A DNA stretch of 64,000 bases. It comes from Rhizobium sp. CF122. GTDB lineage: Bacteria; Pseudomonadota; Alphaproteobacteria; Rhizobiales; Rhizobiaceae. Below are positions 34,236-42,990 of the stretch, piece after piece. The stretch covers positions 97,281-161,280 of the forward strand of contig NZ_AKKA01000095.1 of the NCBI RefSeq assembly GCF_000282035.1. The letters are read 5' to 3'. Under the pieces are notes generated by a model. It was given only the letters and a program-made list of their open reading frames with translations, was not told the DNA's origin and made no database searches. The first letter of the stretch is position 1; each line of letters begins with the position of its first letter. The translations under genes and the position numbers were made by a program.

Positions 34236-35784
34236 GATGGCCTCCCATTTCAGCGACGACTTTGACGTGGATGCGCGTGGCGTTGCCTGGCAGATAGGCA
34301 AGAGGCGTGTCCTCGCGCTCGATAACTTCTAGGGTTTCCGCGAGAGCGCCGGCAGCGATCGCTTTTTCGCGAGCCTCCGCTTCGGCCTCCGCAAGTGCGC
34401 TCTCGCGGGTGCGGCCATCGACCAGTGAGAAGACGCGATCTGTTTCACCGCTGATCTGGGCGATGGCGGCGCCGACCGCGTTTGCGACGGCAAAATTCTC
34501 GGGAAGGATCACCTCCAGATCACCGATACGGTCGGGCATGAGAATTGAACCGCCGCCAACAGCGATGACCGGCACGGGCGCCGAGGAAATTCGACTGCGC
34601 TCGACACAGGCTTCCAGCATGGCGTTGATCTTTGCCACGGCTGTATCGACCAGACCCTTATCGAGATTGGCAACCAAGGCGCTGTCACCGACTTCGGCCT
34701 TGCCGGCGGCAACCGCGATGTCAGTGGCGGTCAGTGTCGATCCGCCGAAGCAGAGCGCCTCCTTGCGCACGCGATAGCCGACCGACTTCGGTCCGATGGC
34801 AATGCCCGCTTCACTCCTGACAACGAGCGAACCGCCACCGAGGCCGATCGAAAAGACATCGGGCATGCGGAAATTGGTGCGAACCCCGCCGATATCGACG
34901 GTCGTGGAAGCCTGGCGCGGGAAGCCGTGCGAGAGAGCCCCGACATCCGAGGTCGTGCCGCCGACATCGACGACGACGGCGTCCTTGAGCCCGGTCAGAA
35001 ACGCGGCGCCGCGCATGGAATTGGTCGGGCCGGAGGCAAAGGTCAGCACCGGAAAGGCGCGCACGACATCGGCGGCCATCAGCGTACCGTCGTTCTGCGT
35101 GATGTAGAACGGGCATGGGATACCGGCCGCCGCCAGCGCCTTGCCGAAGGCTGCAACGGTGCGCTCCGCCAGCGACAGCAGGCTCGCATTCATGATCGCC
35201 GCACTTTCCCGCGCCAGCAGGCCGTGACGGCCGATGTCCTTCGACATCACCACAGGCAGGCCGGGGCAATGCTGCTGCAGGATTTCCTTGGCCCGCACCT
35301 CCATGTCATCGTTGATGCCGCTGAAGACGCAGGTCACGGCGGCAGCCTTTAAACCCTTTGCACGGATTTCACCTGCGATGCGCACGATGGCGTCTTCATC
35401 GAGCGGTGAAAGCTCCCGCCCGTCGAACTCGTAGCCGCCCTTGACCTGATAACCGTGATTGCCGACGATCTCGCGCAGATCGTCGGGCCAATCGACCATC
35501 GGCGGCAGACCGGCGCCCGACGGCAGGCTCAGGCGGATGGCCGCAACCTCGTCCATGTGGCGGCGCTCGATGACCGCATTGGTGAAATGCGTCGTGCCGA
35601 TCATGACGGCAGCAATACGGGCCCGATCGATGCCCGAGGCATCGATGACCTTCTCCAGCGCCTCGATCACGCCCGAAGTCACATCTTCGGTCGTCGGGGC
35701 CTTGACCCCAGCAAGAACGGTCTTTCCCTCCAGAACGACGGCATCCGTATTGGTGCCGCCGACGTCAATTCCAACGCGATACAC
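34228..35784 (-). CDS. Hydantoinase/oxoprolinase family protein (HyuA-like), copy 2
   Basis: 518 residues from a GTG at 35784 with GAGGAG six bases upstream. It begins RVGIDVGGTNTDAVVLEG and has VVVDVGGTTSDVGALSHG near residue 270, the two actin-fold nucleotide motifs of HyuA. It is colinear with copy 1 along its length. Together with its overlapping DUF917 partner it forms one of two complete pairs in this operon. It starts 17 bases after the dual ATPase gene. Confidence 0.88.
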   Translation of the reverse strand: MYRVGIDVGGTNTDAVVLEGKTVLAGVKAPTTEDVTSGVIEALEKVIDASGIDRARIAAVMIGTTHFTNAVIERRHMDEVAAIRLSLPSGAGLPPMVDWPDDLREIVGNHGYQVKGGYEFDGRELSPLDEDAIVRIAGEIRAKGLKAAAVTCVFSGINDDMEVRAKEILQQHCPGLPVVMSKDIGRHGLLARESAAIMNASLLSLAERTVAAFGKALAAAGIPCPFYITQNDGTLMAADVVRAFPVLTFASGPTNSMRGAAFLTGLKDAVVVDVGGTTSDVGALSHGFPRQASTTVDIGGVRTNFRMPDVFSIGLGGGSLVVRSEAGIAIGPKSVGYRVRKEALCFGGSTLTATDIAVAAGKAEVGDSALVANLDKGLVDTAVAKINAMLEACVERSRISSAPVPVIAVGGGSILMPDRIGDLEVILPENFAVANAVGAAIAQISGETDRVFSLVDGRTRESALAEAEAEAREKAIAAGALAETLEVIEREDTPLAYLPGNATRIHVKVVAEMGGHHA

Positions 35785-35801
35785 GTCAGGCTCCTCTTCG
35801 A

Positions 35802-37448
35802 TCAGTCTGTGGTTTTGACGAGGAAGCGCATGCGCTCTTCCTCGGTCACGGTGGGCTTCAGGCGCTCTTCCTCGTCGGTGACGACGGGAATGGCGGCTAT
35901 CAGCGCGCGTGTGTAGGGGTGATTGGGTGCGGCAAAGACCGCCGGCGTCGGCCCTTCCTCGACGATCTCGCCTCGCAGCATGATGGCGATGCGCGAGCAG
36001 AAATTGCGCATCAGCGACAGGTCGTGCGAGATCATCAGGTAGGTGAGCCCGAGCTCCTCGCGCAGTTGCAGCAGCAGTTCGATGACGGTCTTCTGCACCG
36101 ACACGTCAAGCGCTGCGGTCGGCTCGTCGAGGATCAGGATCTTCGGCTCTGCCGCCAGCGCTCGGGCGATCGCCACGCGCTGCTTCTGGCCGCCCGAAAG
36201 CTCATGCGGATATTTCGCCAAATAGGATTGCGGCAGGCGCACGAGGTCCATGAGCTGCTTCATCCGCGCCTCGCGGGCCGGGCCACCCATGCCTATGGAT
36301 TTCAGGGGCAACGCCAGGGTTTGCTGGACATTGCGCTTCGGATTGAGCGACGTGCCGGGGTTCTGATAGACGATCTGCGTCAGCCGCCTACCACGCCCTG
36401 GTGCCGGCGCGTCGATGGTGACGCCGCCCGAGGTCGGACGTGACAGGTCCATGATGATGCGTGCAACGGAGGTCTTGCCCGAGCCGGACTCGCCGGCCAA
36501 TCCGAAGATTTCGCCCTGACGCAACGTCAGGTTCACGTCGCGAACAGCATGGAAGCCTGGTTTCCGGCCATAGATCTTGTTCAGGCCCTCGGCCTTGACG
36601 ATAGGCGCGCGGTCGCTCTGCGGCAGATCGGTCACGCGCTCGCCGTAAAGCGGCGGCACGGCATCGAGGAGCGCTTTCGTGTAGGGCTGATGCGGGGCGG
36701 TGAGTATCTCGCGGCAAGGTCCCGCCTCGACGATATCGCCGTGATGCATGACCACCACCCGGTCAGCAACTTTGCGCACGACACCGAGATTGTGGGTGAT
36801 CATAAGAAGAGCCATGTTCTCCTCGATCACCAGCTGGTTGATCAGATTGAGAATCTCATCCTGGGTCGTCACGTCGAGCGCCGTACCTGGCTCGTCGGCG
36901 ATCAAGAGCTTGGGCTGGTGCAGCAACGCAAGCCCGATCAGGACGCGCTGACGCATGCCGCCCGACAGTTCGGATGGATAGGCGTTCATAACCCGCTCGG
37001 CATCGGCGAGCTGCACGCGACGCAAGACGGCGGCGATCCGCGTGCGACGCTCGGCCTTCGACGAACGGATGCCATCGCGCTTGTCGGCAAAACGCATGAC
37101 ATCGTCGAGATGCGTGCCGATCTTGAAGACCGGATTGAAGGAGGAAAGCGGGTCCTGCATGATCAGGGAAAAGGCCGTGCCTTTCAGTGCCTCGCGTTCC
37201 CTTCGCTGCATTTTCAGGACATCACGACCCGCGACAGAGATGGTGCCTGAACTGATGGTGGCGTTTCTTGGCAAGGTGCCGATGATTGCCTTTGCTGTCA
37301 CGGACTTGCCCGACCCCGTCTCGCCAATCAGAGCGACGCGCTCCCCGGCAGCGACGGTGAGGGAAATGTCACGGAGCACCTGCCGGGTGCGGCCGTAGGT
37401 CGTGAACGAGACGTTCAGAGCCTCGATCCTGAGAAGCGGCTCGCTCAT
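35802..37448 (-). CDS. Fused dual ATPase of a dipeptide-type ABC transporter
   Basis: 548 residues containing two complete ATPase domains equivalent to DppD and DppF. Domain 1 has Walker A GETGSGKS (42-49), signature LSGGMRQR and LLIADEPGTALD. Domain 2 has GESGSGKT (about 315), signature LSGGQKQR, LILDEPTAALD and an oligopeptide-type C-terminal tail with the family's PYTRALIAAIP. Such fusions are common in rhizobia. It energises the DppB/DppC-like permeases. Confidence 0.92.
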   Translation of the reverse strand: MSEPLLRIEALNVSFTTYGRTRQVLRDISLTVAAGERVALIGETGSGKSVTAKAIIGTLPRNATISSGTISVAGRDVLKMQRREREALKGTAFSLIMQDPLSSFNPVFKIGTHLDDVMRFADKRDGIRSSKAERRTRIAAVLRRVQLADAERVMNAYPSELSGGMRQRVLIGLALLHQPKLLIADEPGTALDVTTQDEILNLINQLVIEENMALLMITHNLGVVRKVADRVVVMHHGDIVEAGPCREILTAPHQPYTKALLDAVPPLYGERVTDLPQSDRAPIVKAEGLNKIYGRKPGFHAVRDVNLTLRQGEIFGLAGESGSGKTSVARIIMDLSRPTSGGVTIDAPAPGRGRRLTQIVYQNPGTSLNPKRNVQQTLALPLKSIGMGGPAREARMKQLMDLVRLPQSYLAKYPHELSGGQKQRVAIARALAAEPKILILDEPTAALDVSVQKTVIELLLQLREELGLTYLMISHDLSLMRNFCSRIAIMLRGEIVEEGPTPAVFAAPNHPYTRALIAAIPVVTDEEERLKPTVTEEERMRFLVKTTD

Positions 37449-37451
37449 CGC

Positions 37452-38333
37452 TTAGCTCTCCACATCAAACATGTCCCGCAAGCCGTCGCCCAAGAGATTG
37501 AAACCGAGCGTCACGTAGAAGACCGCAGCACCGGGGCACACGACCTCCCACCAGTAATCGGGCATGAACTGGCGACCGTCGGCAACCATGGAGCCGAGAT
37601 CCGGAATGGGTGGCTTCACACCGAAGCCGAGGAAGCTGAGCGTGGCGCCGAACAGGATGACGAAGGCCGCATCCAGCGTTGTCTTGACGGAGATGACCGC
37701 CACGCAATTCGGCAGGATTTCGCGAAAGAGGATGTGCATCGGCCCGGCGCCGGCAAGGCGGGCCGCCTCGATATAATCTTCCGACGCGATGGACTTGGAA
37801 ACGGAGTAGATCAGCCGTGCATGCCATGTCCACCAAAGCAGCGTGATGGCGATCATCGCGTTCATCAGGTTCGGCTCGAGCAGGTTCGACACGGCAAGCG
37901 CCATGACCAGCGGCGGCATTGCCAGCATGACATTCGTCAGACCCGTGATAAGCTTCTCGACCCAGCCGCCAAAATAACCTGCGACCAGGCCGAGCACGGT
38001 GCCGATCGGTACCGAAATGCCGAGGACGCCGATGACCAGCAGCAGCGAAACGCGCATGCCGAAGACAGTGCGGGAAAAGATATCCCGACCGACTTTGTCG
38101 GTTCCGAACCAATGGGTGGCATCCGGCGACACATGCCGAGCACGGAAATCGACCACGGCGCCGACATGTTTCGGATAGGGAGTAAGCCACGGTGCGAACA
38201 CAGCCAGCACGAAGACCGAAATCAGAATCAGCGTGCCGATCACCGCGGCCGGATTGCGGCTGAAGCGATACCACATCATGTAACCGGTGCTCAGCGCGCG
38301 ATCGGACGCATCGAGCATCTTCATATCAGCCAT
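37452..38333 (-). CDS. Dipeptide-type ABC permease (DppC-like)
   Basis: 293 residues from the ATG at 38333, which overlaps the DppB-like stop (ATGA). The N-terminal leader with RFSRNPAAVIGTLILISVFVLAVFAPWLTPY is typical of DppC/OppC. The HWFGTDKVGRDIFSRTVFGMRVSL segment and the EAA loop YIEAARLAGAGPMHILFREILPN are both present. It forms the channel with DppB-like. Confidence 0.93.
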   Translation of the reverse strand: MADMKMLDASDRALSTGYMMWYRFSRNPAAVIGTLILISVFVLAVFAPWLTPYPKHVGAVVDFRARHVSPDATHWFGTDKVGRDIFSRTVFGMRVSLLLVIGVLGISVPIGTVLGLVAGYFGGWVEKLITGLTNVMLAMPPLVMALAVSNLLEPNLMNAMIAITLLWWTWHARLIYSVSKSIASEDYIEAARLAGAGPMHILFREILPNCVAVISVKTTLDAAFVILFGATLSFLGFGVKPPIPDLGSMVADGRQFMPDYWWEVVCPGAAVFYVTLGFNLLGDGLRDMFDVES

Positions 38334-39361
38334 CAGCGTGCCTCCTTGCGGCGTTGGCGCGGGTCGATCATCGAGATCAGGACATCCACCACCAGGTTCG
38401 CAACGATGAAAAACAGGCCGGCAACCAGCACCACCGCGGTCACGGCATTGAGGTCCTTTTGCAGGATGGCGTTCAGCCCGTAGGAGGCGAAGCCGCCCCA
38501 AGCGAACACCATCTCGATGACGAAGGCATTGCCGATAAGCGATGCGAATTCGAGGCCCATGATCGTCAACGGCGCGATCGACGACAGTTTGAGAAGGTAG
38601 CGGAAAATGATGACCCGCTCCGGCACCCCGAAACTCTGCAGCGTCAGAACGTGATCCTTGCGCTGGTTCTCCAGCATGGAGGAACGAGTGATGCGGGTAA
38701 TCTGGCCGATGCCGGCCATGGCCAGCGCGAAGGCCGGGAGCACGAGATGCTGAAGCGCGTCGACGAACACATCCAGACGTCCAGCCACCAGGCCGTCGAT
38801 CAATAGAAATCCGGTCGGTCCGGGCTGAAAGCTCAGAGAATGATCGAGCCGGCCGATGATTGGCCAATTCGGCAGACAGCGTGCGGCAAGCAATTGCAGG
38901 CTTATCGCAAATAGGAAACTCGGAATGGTCACACCGGTCAAGGACAGGATGCGGCCGATATGATCCAGCGCACGATCCCTAAAATGTGCGGTGATGACAC
39001 CGAGCGGAATGGCCACCACAAACATGAAGATGACTGAGACGAGCACCAATTCCACGGTGGCGGGCACCGTCTGCTCCAGATCGGTCGTGACGGGACGTTG
39101 CGAGACCAGCGACATGCCCAGATCGCCTTGCAGCGCCTTGCCGACATAGTCGACGTATTGAACCAGAAGCGGCTTATCCAACCCCATCTGCACGCGTAGC
39201 GCATCGACCTGCTCCTGCGTTGCCGCAGGGCCGAGAGCCATGCGTGCGGGGTCTCCCGGTACGACGCGCGCCAGCGCGAAAATCATGATGGAAAGCGCGA
39301 TCATGACCAGAACGAAGGTGCCAAGCCGCGTCAGGATCGCGACCAACGGATGTTGCTGCAT
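38333..39361 (-). CDS. Dipeptide-type ABC permease (DppB-like)
   Basis: 342 residues, first gene of the operon. The DppB layout is seen: first membrane segment LGTFVLVMIALSIMIFALARVVPGDPARM, the VDALRVQMGLDKPLLVQYVDYVG periplasmic region, and the EAA-type loop ITRSSMLENQRKDHVLTLQSFGVPE. Transcription runs away from the divergent LuxR-like regulator 137 bases upstream. Confidence 0.93.
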   Translation of the reverse strand: MQQHPLVAILTRLGTFVLVMIALSIMIFALARVVPGDPARMALGPAATQEQVDALRVQMGLDKPLLVQYVDYVGKALQGDLGMSLVSQRPVTTDLEQTVPATVELVLVSVIFMFVVAIPLGVITAHFRDRALDHIGRILSLTGVTIPSFLFAISLQLLAARCLPNWPIIGRLDHSLSFQPGPTGFLLIDGLVAGRLDVFVDALQHLVLPAFALAMAGIGQITRITRSSMLENQRKDHVLTLQSFGVPERVIIFRYLLKLSSIAPLTIMGLEFASLIGNAFVIEMVFAWGGFASYGLNAILQKDLNAVTAVVLVAGLFFIVANLVVDVLISMIDPRQRRKEAR

Positions 39362-39377
39362 CGACGAGAATTTCCTT

Positions 39378-39399
39378 GTTCGTCAGCTAACTGACAAAC
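39378..39399. promoter_or_regulatory. Operator-like inverted repeat upstream of the dpp-type operon
   Basis: GTTCGTCAG-CTAA-CTGACAAAC: nine-base arms with one mismatch, 17 bases before the DppB-like ATG on the minus strand and 99 bases before the LuxR-like gene. It is a candidate binding site for the LuxR-like activator or another regulator. Confidence 0.45.
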
Positions 39400-39497
39400 A
39401 ACAATCCTCATCTGTGGACGATGGACAACTGCCTGGAGGTATAGTTTTTAAGCCTTATGGTATAGGTTATTCTTCAATACGCGCTTACAAACCCCGC

Positions 39498-41849
39498 ATG
39501 CACAGATTGATTGCCCGACCCCATCTTTGCCATCGCATCGCGACGAAACACGCCGGCGTCATCTTCCTGCGTGCCCCCGCGGGAGCCGGAAAGAGCACAG
39601 TCCTGTCCATGGCTGCAAAGGCGATGGGCAAGGAGGTTTGCAACCTGCAACAACCGCGCATGAGCGACGTGAGGGATGGATGGCTCTTATGGGACGTACC
39701 GGTTTCCGCTCGATCGGTTCGTCTTTCCGCTCAGCTCATGGAGACCGTCGAAGTTCTGGTCATCGCCTGCCGCCCCGATCAGCGCATCAGCGGGCTGGCG
39801 CGGCTCATCCTGCATCGAGGTTCGGTGACGCTCGACGCCGGCGACCTGACATTTTCCGTAGAGGAATTGGGGGAACTGCCAGTTGAAGAAGCCAACCGCT
39901 TGATCAGGGATTATGCCGGCTGGCCGGTTTTCCTGCCGCTGACACGCCAAAAGGACCCTCGCCTATCCATCGACTATCTGCGCGAGAATTTCCTTGGCCA
40001 CCTTTCGCCGGGACAGACCGCGCTGCTTTCCATCTGGCTCGAAACGCGATCTCCTGTCACGGTCGAGGAGTGGACGGGTCTTTTACCACGCCTGGTCGAG
40101 GCGCCGGACGAACACCAGGAACTGCTGACACTCCTGACAGACGCCGTCAGCGAACGCCTGGCAACCTTCGAAACCACCGTTGCCGTGATCGAGGTAGCCT
40201 CCGCTTTCGAGCAGGCGGGACGAGCGCTTGCCGCCATGTCGCTGCTCCTCGATCATGGGCACGAGGCCCATGCGGCGCAGATTCTGGAGCGCGCCCGAGG
40301 TCTGGAGCTGATCTATCGAAACAGCCTCGGGACCTTTCGCGATATCATCATGCGCTTTTCCCACGAGATGATTGCGACCAATGAAGTCGTGCTTTTTGCC
40401 ATGGCACGCACACTCCTGAAGCTCGGAGAATTGCAGCGCGTGCGCCACCTCGTCGGCAAACATCTGGGTTCGGACTATCTCGATCCGCTGAAAGTCCTGC
40501 TGCGCGGATCGCGCTTTTCCTTCGCAGCACGAACATTCCGGCTCAACCTCATGATTTCCGAGGACCTGATGCCGACCGACGCCATGATCACCCGCCTCGG
40601 CGAATTCATGGCGGATTATCCGATGGGCGATTACGGAAAGTGGGCAGCATACTATAATGCGCTGCTGGAATTCGAGATTCGCCGCAGGAACTTCCGTGAA
40701 GCGGAAGCCGCCGCGGCCCGCGCCTTGATCTATCTCGGCCATATGGGCGGCCAGCCGCTGCTGGAATTCTTCATCCACCTTCATCAAACGGTGCTTCGAC
40801 TGATGAGCGGCGATGTTCTTTTCGCGCGTCGTGCCGCTCAGGAAGCACGGCAGAAACTGGAACAGGTGCCGCATGCAGCAGAGGCGGAATTCCGGATGCT
40901 GCGGCTCGCCGAAGCCTGTATCTCCTACGAGGCCGGCCGGCCCCGCGATCTCCTCCAATTCGTTCAGAACGAATTCGATGATTTTGCCGCCGCGGAAATC
41001 TGGCCGAGCCTGATGCAGTTCGCTCTTCACTATGCATCACAGGTGCTGGCCGATCACTTTCCGATGGTGATCAGGCCCGGCTTTCTCGACGGGCTCTGGA
41101 TCCATCTGTCAGAGGGCCTGCAGTTTCACGCCATGATGGAGATCCGCACCGCCGTCGCCTACCAGAATGCCAATCGCTGGAGCGATGCCGCGACAACGCT
41201 TTCCGCCATCCGCATGCGGATCGGCCGCAACTGGGTCGAAAGCGCCAACGAGGAACTGACACGCCTGAGCCGCCGGGACGAAATTTCCTATGCCATGGCA
41301 TGGCTGCGCGATTCCGTGCGCCTCTCGACGCCGCGGCCCTATCTGTCGCGCCAGATCGATGCGCTGATCGCTAACCCGAAAGTCACCAACCGCGAGAAAG
41401 TCGCCCTGCAGCTGTGGCAAAGCTATGGCGCCTATCAGCGCCGAGACAATGCGGCGACGCGCGCACATCTTCTATCGGCGCTTGAAGGCGCAACGCGCCT
41501 CGGCTGCAACGGCGTGCTCTCCGAGGAGCGGATTTTCCTTTCGCCGCTTCTCAAGAACCAGCGCATTCGCAGCTTCATCGAAACCTCGTCCGATGTCCGC
41601 ACCGCGCTTTCGCTCTTTGCAAGCTCCGTGAACTCGCCTCAAGCGAAAGCTCTCCAAGGTGGTCTCTCGCAGCGCGAGGTTCAGATGATTCAGCTGATCG
41701 CAAGCGGCATGTCGAACAAGCACATTGCTCATACTCTCAATGTCTCCGAGGTGACCGTAAAATTTCACCTCGGAAATCTGTTTCGCAAGCTTGGCTGTCA
41801 TCGCCGCGCAGAAGCAATCCGGGCGGCAACCGCTCTCGGCTGGCTTTGA
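39498..41849 (+). CDS. LuxR-family regulator with ATPase domain (MalT/LAL-like)
   Basis: 783 residues from the ATG at 39498; the frame stays open further upstream but there without a good ribosome site. The N-terminus has an ATP/GTP loop APAGAGKST (26-34). A long helical, TPR-like middle follows. The C-terminus is a LuxR helix-turn-helix (LSQREVQMIQLIASGMSNKHIAHTLNVSEVTVKFHLGNLFRKLG). MalT-like regulators integrate an inducer with ATP. It is divergent from the dipeptide-type operon, so control of that operon is likely. Confidence 0.85.
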   Translation: MHRLIARPHLCHRIATKHAGVIFLRAPAGAGKSTVLSMAAKAMGKEVCNLQQPRMSDVRDGWLLWDVPVSARSVRLSAQLMETVEVLVIACRPDQRISGLARLILHRGSVTLDAGDLTFSVEELGELPVEEANRLIRDYAGWPVFLPLTRQKDPRLSIDYLRENFLGHLSPGQTALLSIWLETRSPVTVEEWTGLLPRLVEAPDEHQELLTLLTDAVSERLATFETTVAVIEVASAFEQAGRALAAMSLLLDHGHEAHAAQILERARGLELIYRNSLGTFRDIIMRFSHEMIATNEVVLFAMARTLLKLGELQRVRHLVGKHLGSDYLDPLKVLLRGSRFSFAARTFRLNLMISEDLMPTDAMITRLGEFMADYPMGDYGKWAAYYNALLEFEIRRRNFREAEAAAARALIYLGHMGGQPLLEFFIHLHQTVLRLMSGDVLFARRAAQEARQKLEQVPHAAEAEFRMLRLAEACISYEAGRPRDLLQFVQNEFDDFAAAEIWPSLMQFALHYASQVLADHFPMVIRPGFLDGLWIHLSEGLQFHAMMEIRTAVAYQNANRWSDAATTLSAIRMRIGRNWVESANEELTRLSRRDEISYAMAWLRDSVRLSTPRPYLSRQIDALIANPKVTNREKVALQLWQSYGAYQRRDNAATRAHLLSALEGATRLGCNGVLSEERIFLSPLLKNQRIRSFIETSSDVRTALSLFASSVNSPQAKALQGGLSQREVQMIQLIASGMSNKHIAHTLNVSEVTVKFHLGNLFRKLGCHRRAEAIRAATALGWL

Positions 41850-41901
41850 GAGCCGAAGGAACAGGTTCGACGTTTATGATGAATGCCCTTCGGCCGAAGC
41901 G

Positions 41902-42423
41902 CTATCGGCGCAACTGCGTAAGTTCATCGGCAAACGCCTTGTCGGGGATTAAGCGAACAACGTGACATCGCCCGGACACATTCACGTCGCGGAATTTGTC
42001 TGCCTGGGTATCCATCTCGTCGTAGACCATGCGCATATCGCTTGTCAGCAGATCGGCAGCTTCGTCCTTATTGCCAGCCAGCGACAAGGCGACCAGTTTG
42101 TCATGAAGCAACATATAGCTCGAGAGTTTTTCCTTGAATTTTCCGTAGGCTTCCCGCTCTTCCGGCACAGAGATCAGGCCTTCGTAGCGCTTCATCCGCT
42201 GCTGAAGCTTGGTTAGGTCGGCATTGATGGCATCCTGGGCGCGCTGCATACCGGCTACGGTGCGATTGACGATGTGCCGGTTCTCGGATCCCCGGAGATT
42301 TGCGAGGGCTGTGTTGATCTTGTTGGTGATGTCGACGCTCGGAACCCAGTTGGTCGCGAGCGTTTCGACATCATCATAAATGCCGCCTATGGATTTGAGC
42401 GCGAGCAGGCCTTGTCCGGCACA
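41902..42423 (-). pseudogene. Fragment of a chemoreceptor sensor domain (4HB-MCP)
   Basis: An open stretch of about 174 codons without a start: an in-frame TGA lies just upstream at 42424-42426. It reads as the helical four-helix-bundle ligand domain of a methyl-accepting chemotaxis protein (LLALKSIGGIYDDVETLATNWVPS ... LANLRGSENRHIVNRTVAGMQRAQ ... EREAYGKFKEKLSSYMLLHDKLVALSLAG). After the DMRMVYDEMDTQADKFRDV region the sequence loses similarity and ends. Both the N-terminal membrane anchor and the signalling half are missing, so it is a relic. Confidence 0.7.
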
Positions 42424-42697
42424 TCACAGTTCCGGGCCACTTCCGTCGCTCGAAACAGTCAATTTCCGCGATCGACACAAAGAGATTTCCGCTCTCGGCG
42501 TCCTAATTATTAGAACGATAAATTCCTGAGCGATTTATAACTTTCTCTCGACAAAAATTTGCATTTGAATTCAAAGCACTATGGCTGCGGCGCTCGTTGG
42601 CACCTCAATGCGAAGCTCATTCTGCCCAATTTTCAATCACGTACAAAATTTCAGCAAAACTCTTGCAAAACGCGGCTTCTGCGTGAGACAAAGATCT
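42424..42697. other. AT-rich spacer without supported genes
   Basis: Between the chemoreceptor fragment and the first riboswitch-like element. It is AT-richer than the surroundings (especially 42480-42660). No reading frame has a convincing ribosome site or family match. It probably contains the promoter for the downstream ABC operon. Confidence 0.5.
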
Positions 42698-42767
42698 CGC
42701 GAGTAGAAGCGGTCTGAACCTTGGTTCTGGACATTGCTCGACGGGTAAATCTGTCGAGGGGATGTCC
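42698..42767 (+). ncRNA. Structured RNA 1: riboswitch-like (NMT1/xanthine-I resembling) with expression platform
   Basis: Aptamer-like core 42700-42740. A closing stem CGAG/CTCG brackets the conserved strands TAGAAGCGGTC and GGACATTG. Inside, GAACC pairs with GGTTC across a TT loop, next to a GTC/GAC pair with a bulged G. The second copy (45567-45604) has the same conserved strands but different paired bases. The 3' closing strand also belongs to an alternative hairpin, CTCGAC (42737-42742) with GTCGAG (42753-42758), which covers GAGGGG (42756-42761), the Shine-Dalgarno of the 67-codon frame at 42770. Ligand-stabilised closing would therefore free the ribosome site. Confidence 0.75.
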
Positions 42768-42769
42768 AA

Positions 42770-42973
42770 ATGCAAGGGAAAATCAGTGATCTCGCCCCGA
42801 AGTTCGCCGAGATCGACACCGGATCCGACCAGCTTCGCACGCATCGCTGCTTTGCATGCCTGAGAAGCAAGCGCCCCGAAAAACGCGATTGCGCAATTGC
42901 CGGGCTCGTCGCGGATGGCTTCGATCCGGAGCGCGTCGCCAATCACTATCAGTCCTTAAAAATCGAACACTAA
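42770..42973 (+). CDS. Small 67-residue protein or leader, unrecognised
   Basis: ATG at 42770, eight bases after GAGGGG, which lies in the switchable hairpin of structured RNA 1. It stops 17 bases before the binding-protein ATG. The product is charged, with a CFAC pair followed by RSKRPEKRDC and a neat helix-like C-terminus (ADGFDPERVANHYQSL). I recognise no family. It may be a real small protein, or a leader whose translation couples to the transporter genes. An opposite-strand frame (42617-42946) covers the same bases, but its start has no clear ribosome site. Confidence 0.5.
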   Translation: MQGKISDLAPKFAEIDTGSDQLRTHRCFACLRSKRPEKRDCAIAGLVADGFDPERVANHYQSLKIEH

Positions 42974-42990
42974 TTGCGAAAGGTCGACTC

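Noticed and set aside
39240..39497. N-terminal extension of the LuxR-like regulator by 86 residues
   Set aside because: It would overlap the start of the divergent DppB-like gene and its promoter, and has low-complexity composition without family resemblance.
42701..42742. Thiamine pyrophosphate (THI-box) riboswitch before the ThiY-like receptor, suggested by TGAACC...CTGGA
   Set aside because: The CTGAGA and downstream THI-box strands are missing, and the second copy at 45567 lacks the TGAACC part altogether. The conserved bases fit a different small aptamer.
42617..42946. 109-codon minus-strand frame before the NMT1-type operon
   Set aside because: No Shine-Dalgarno and no family match, and it overlaps the better-supported plus-strand frame at 42770-42973 and the structured RNA.
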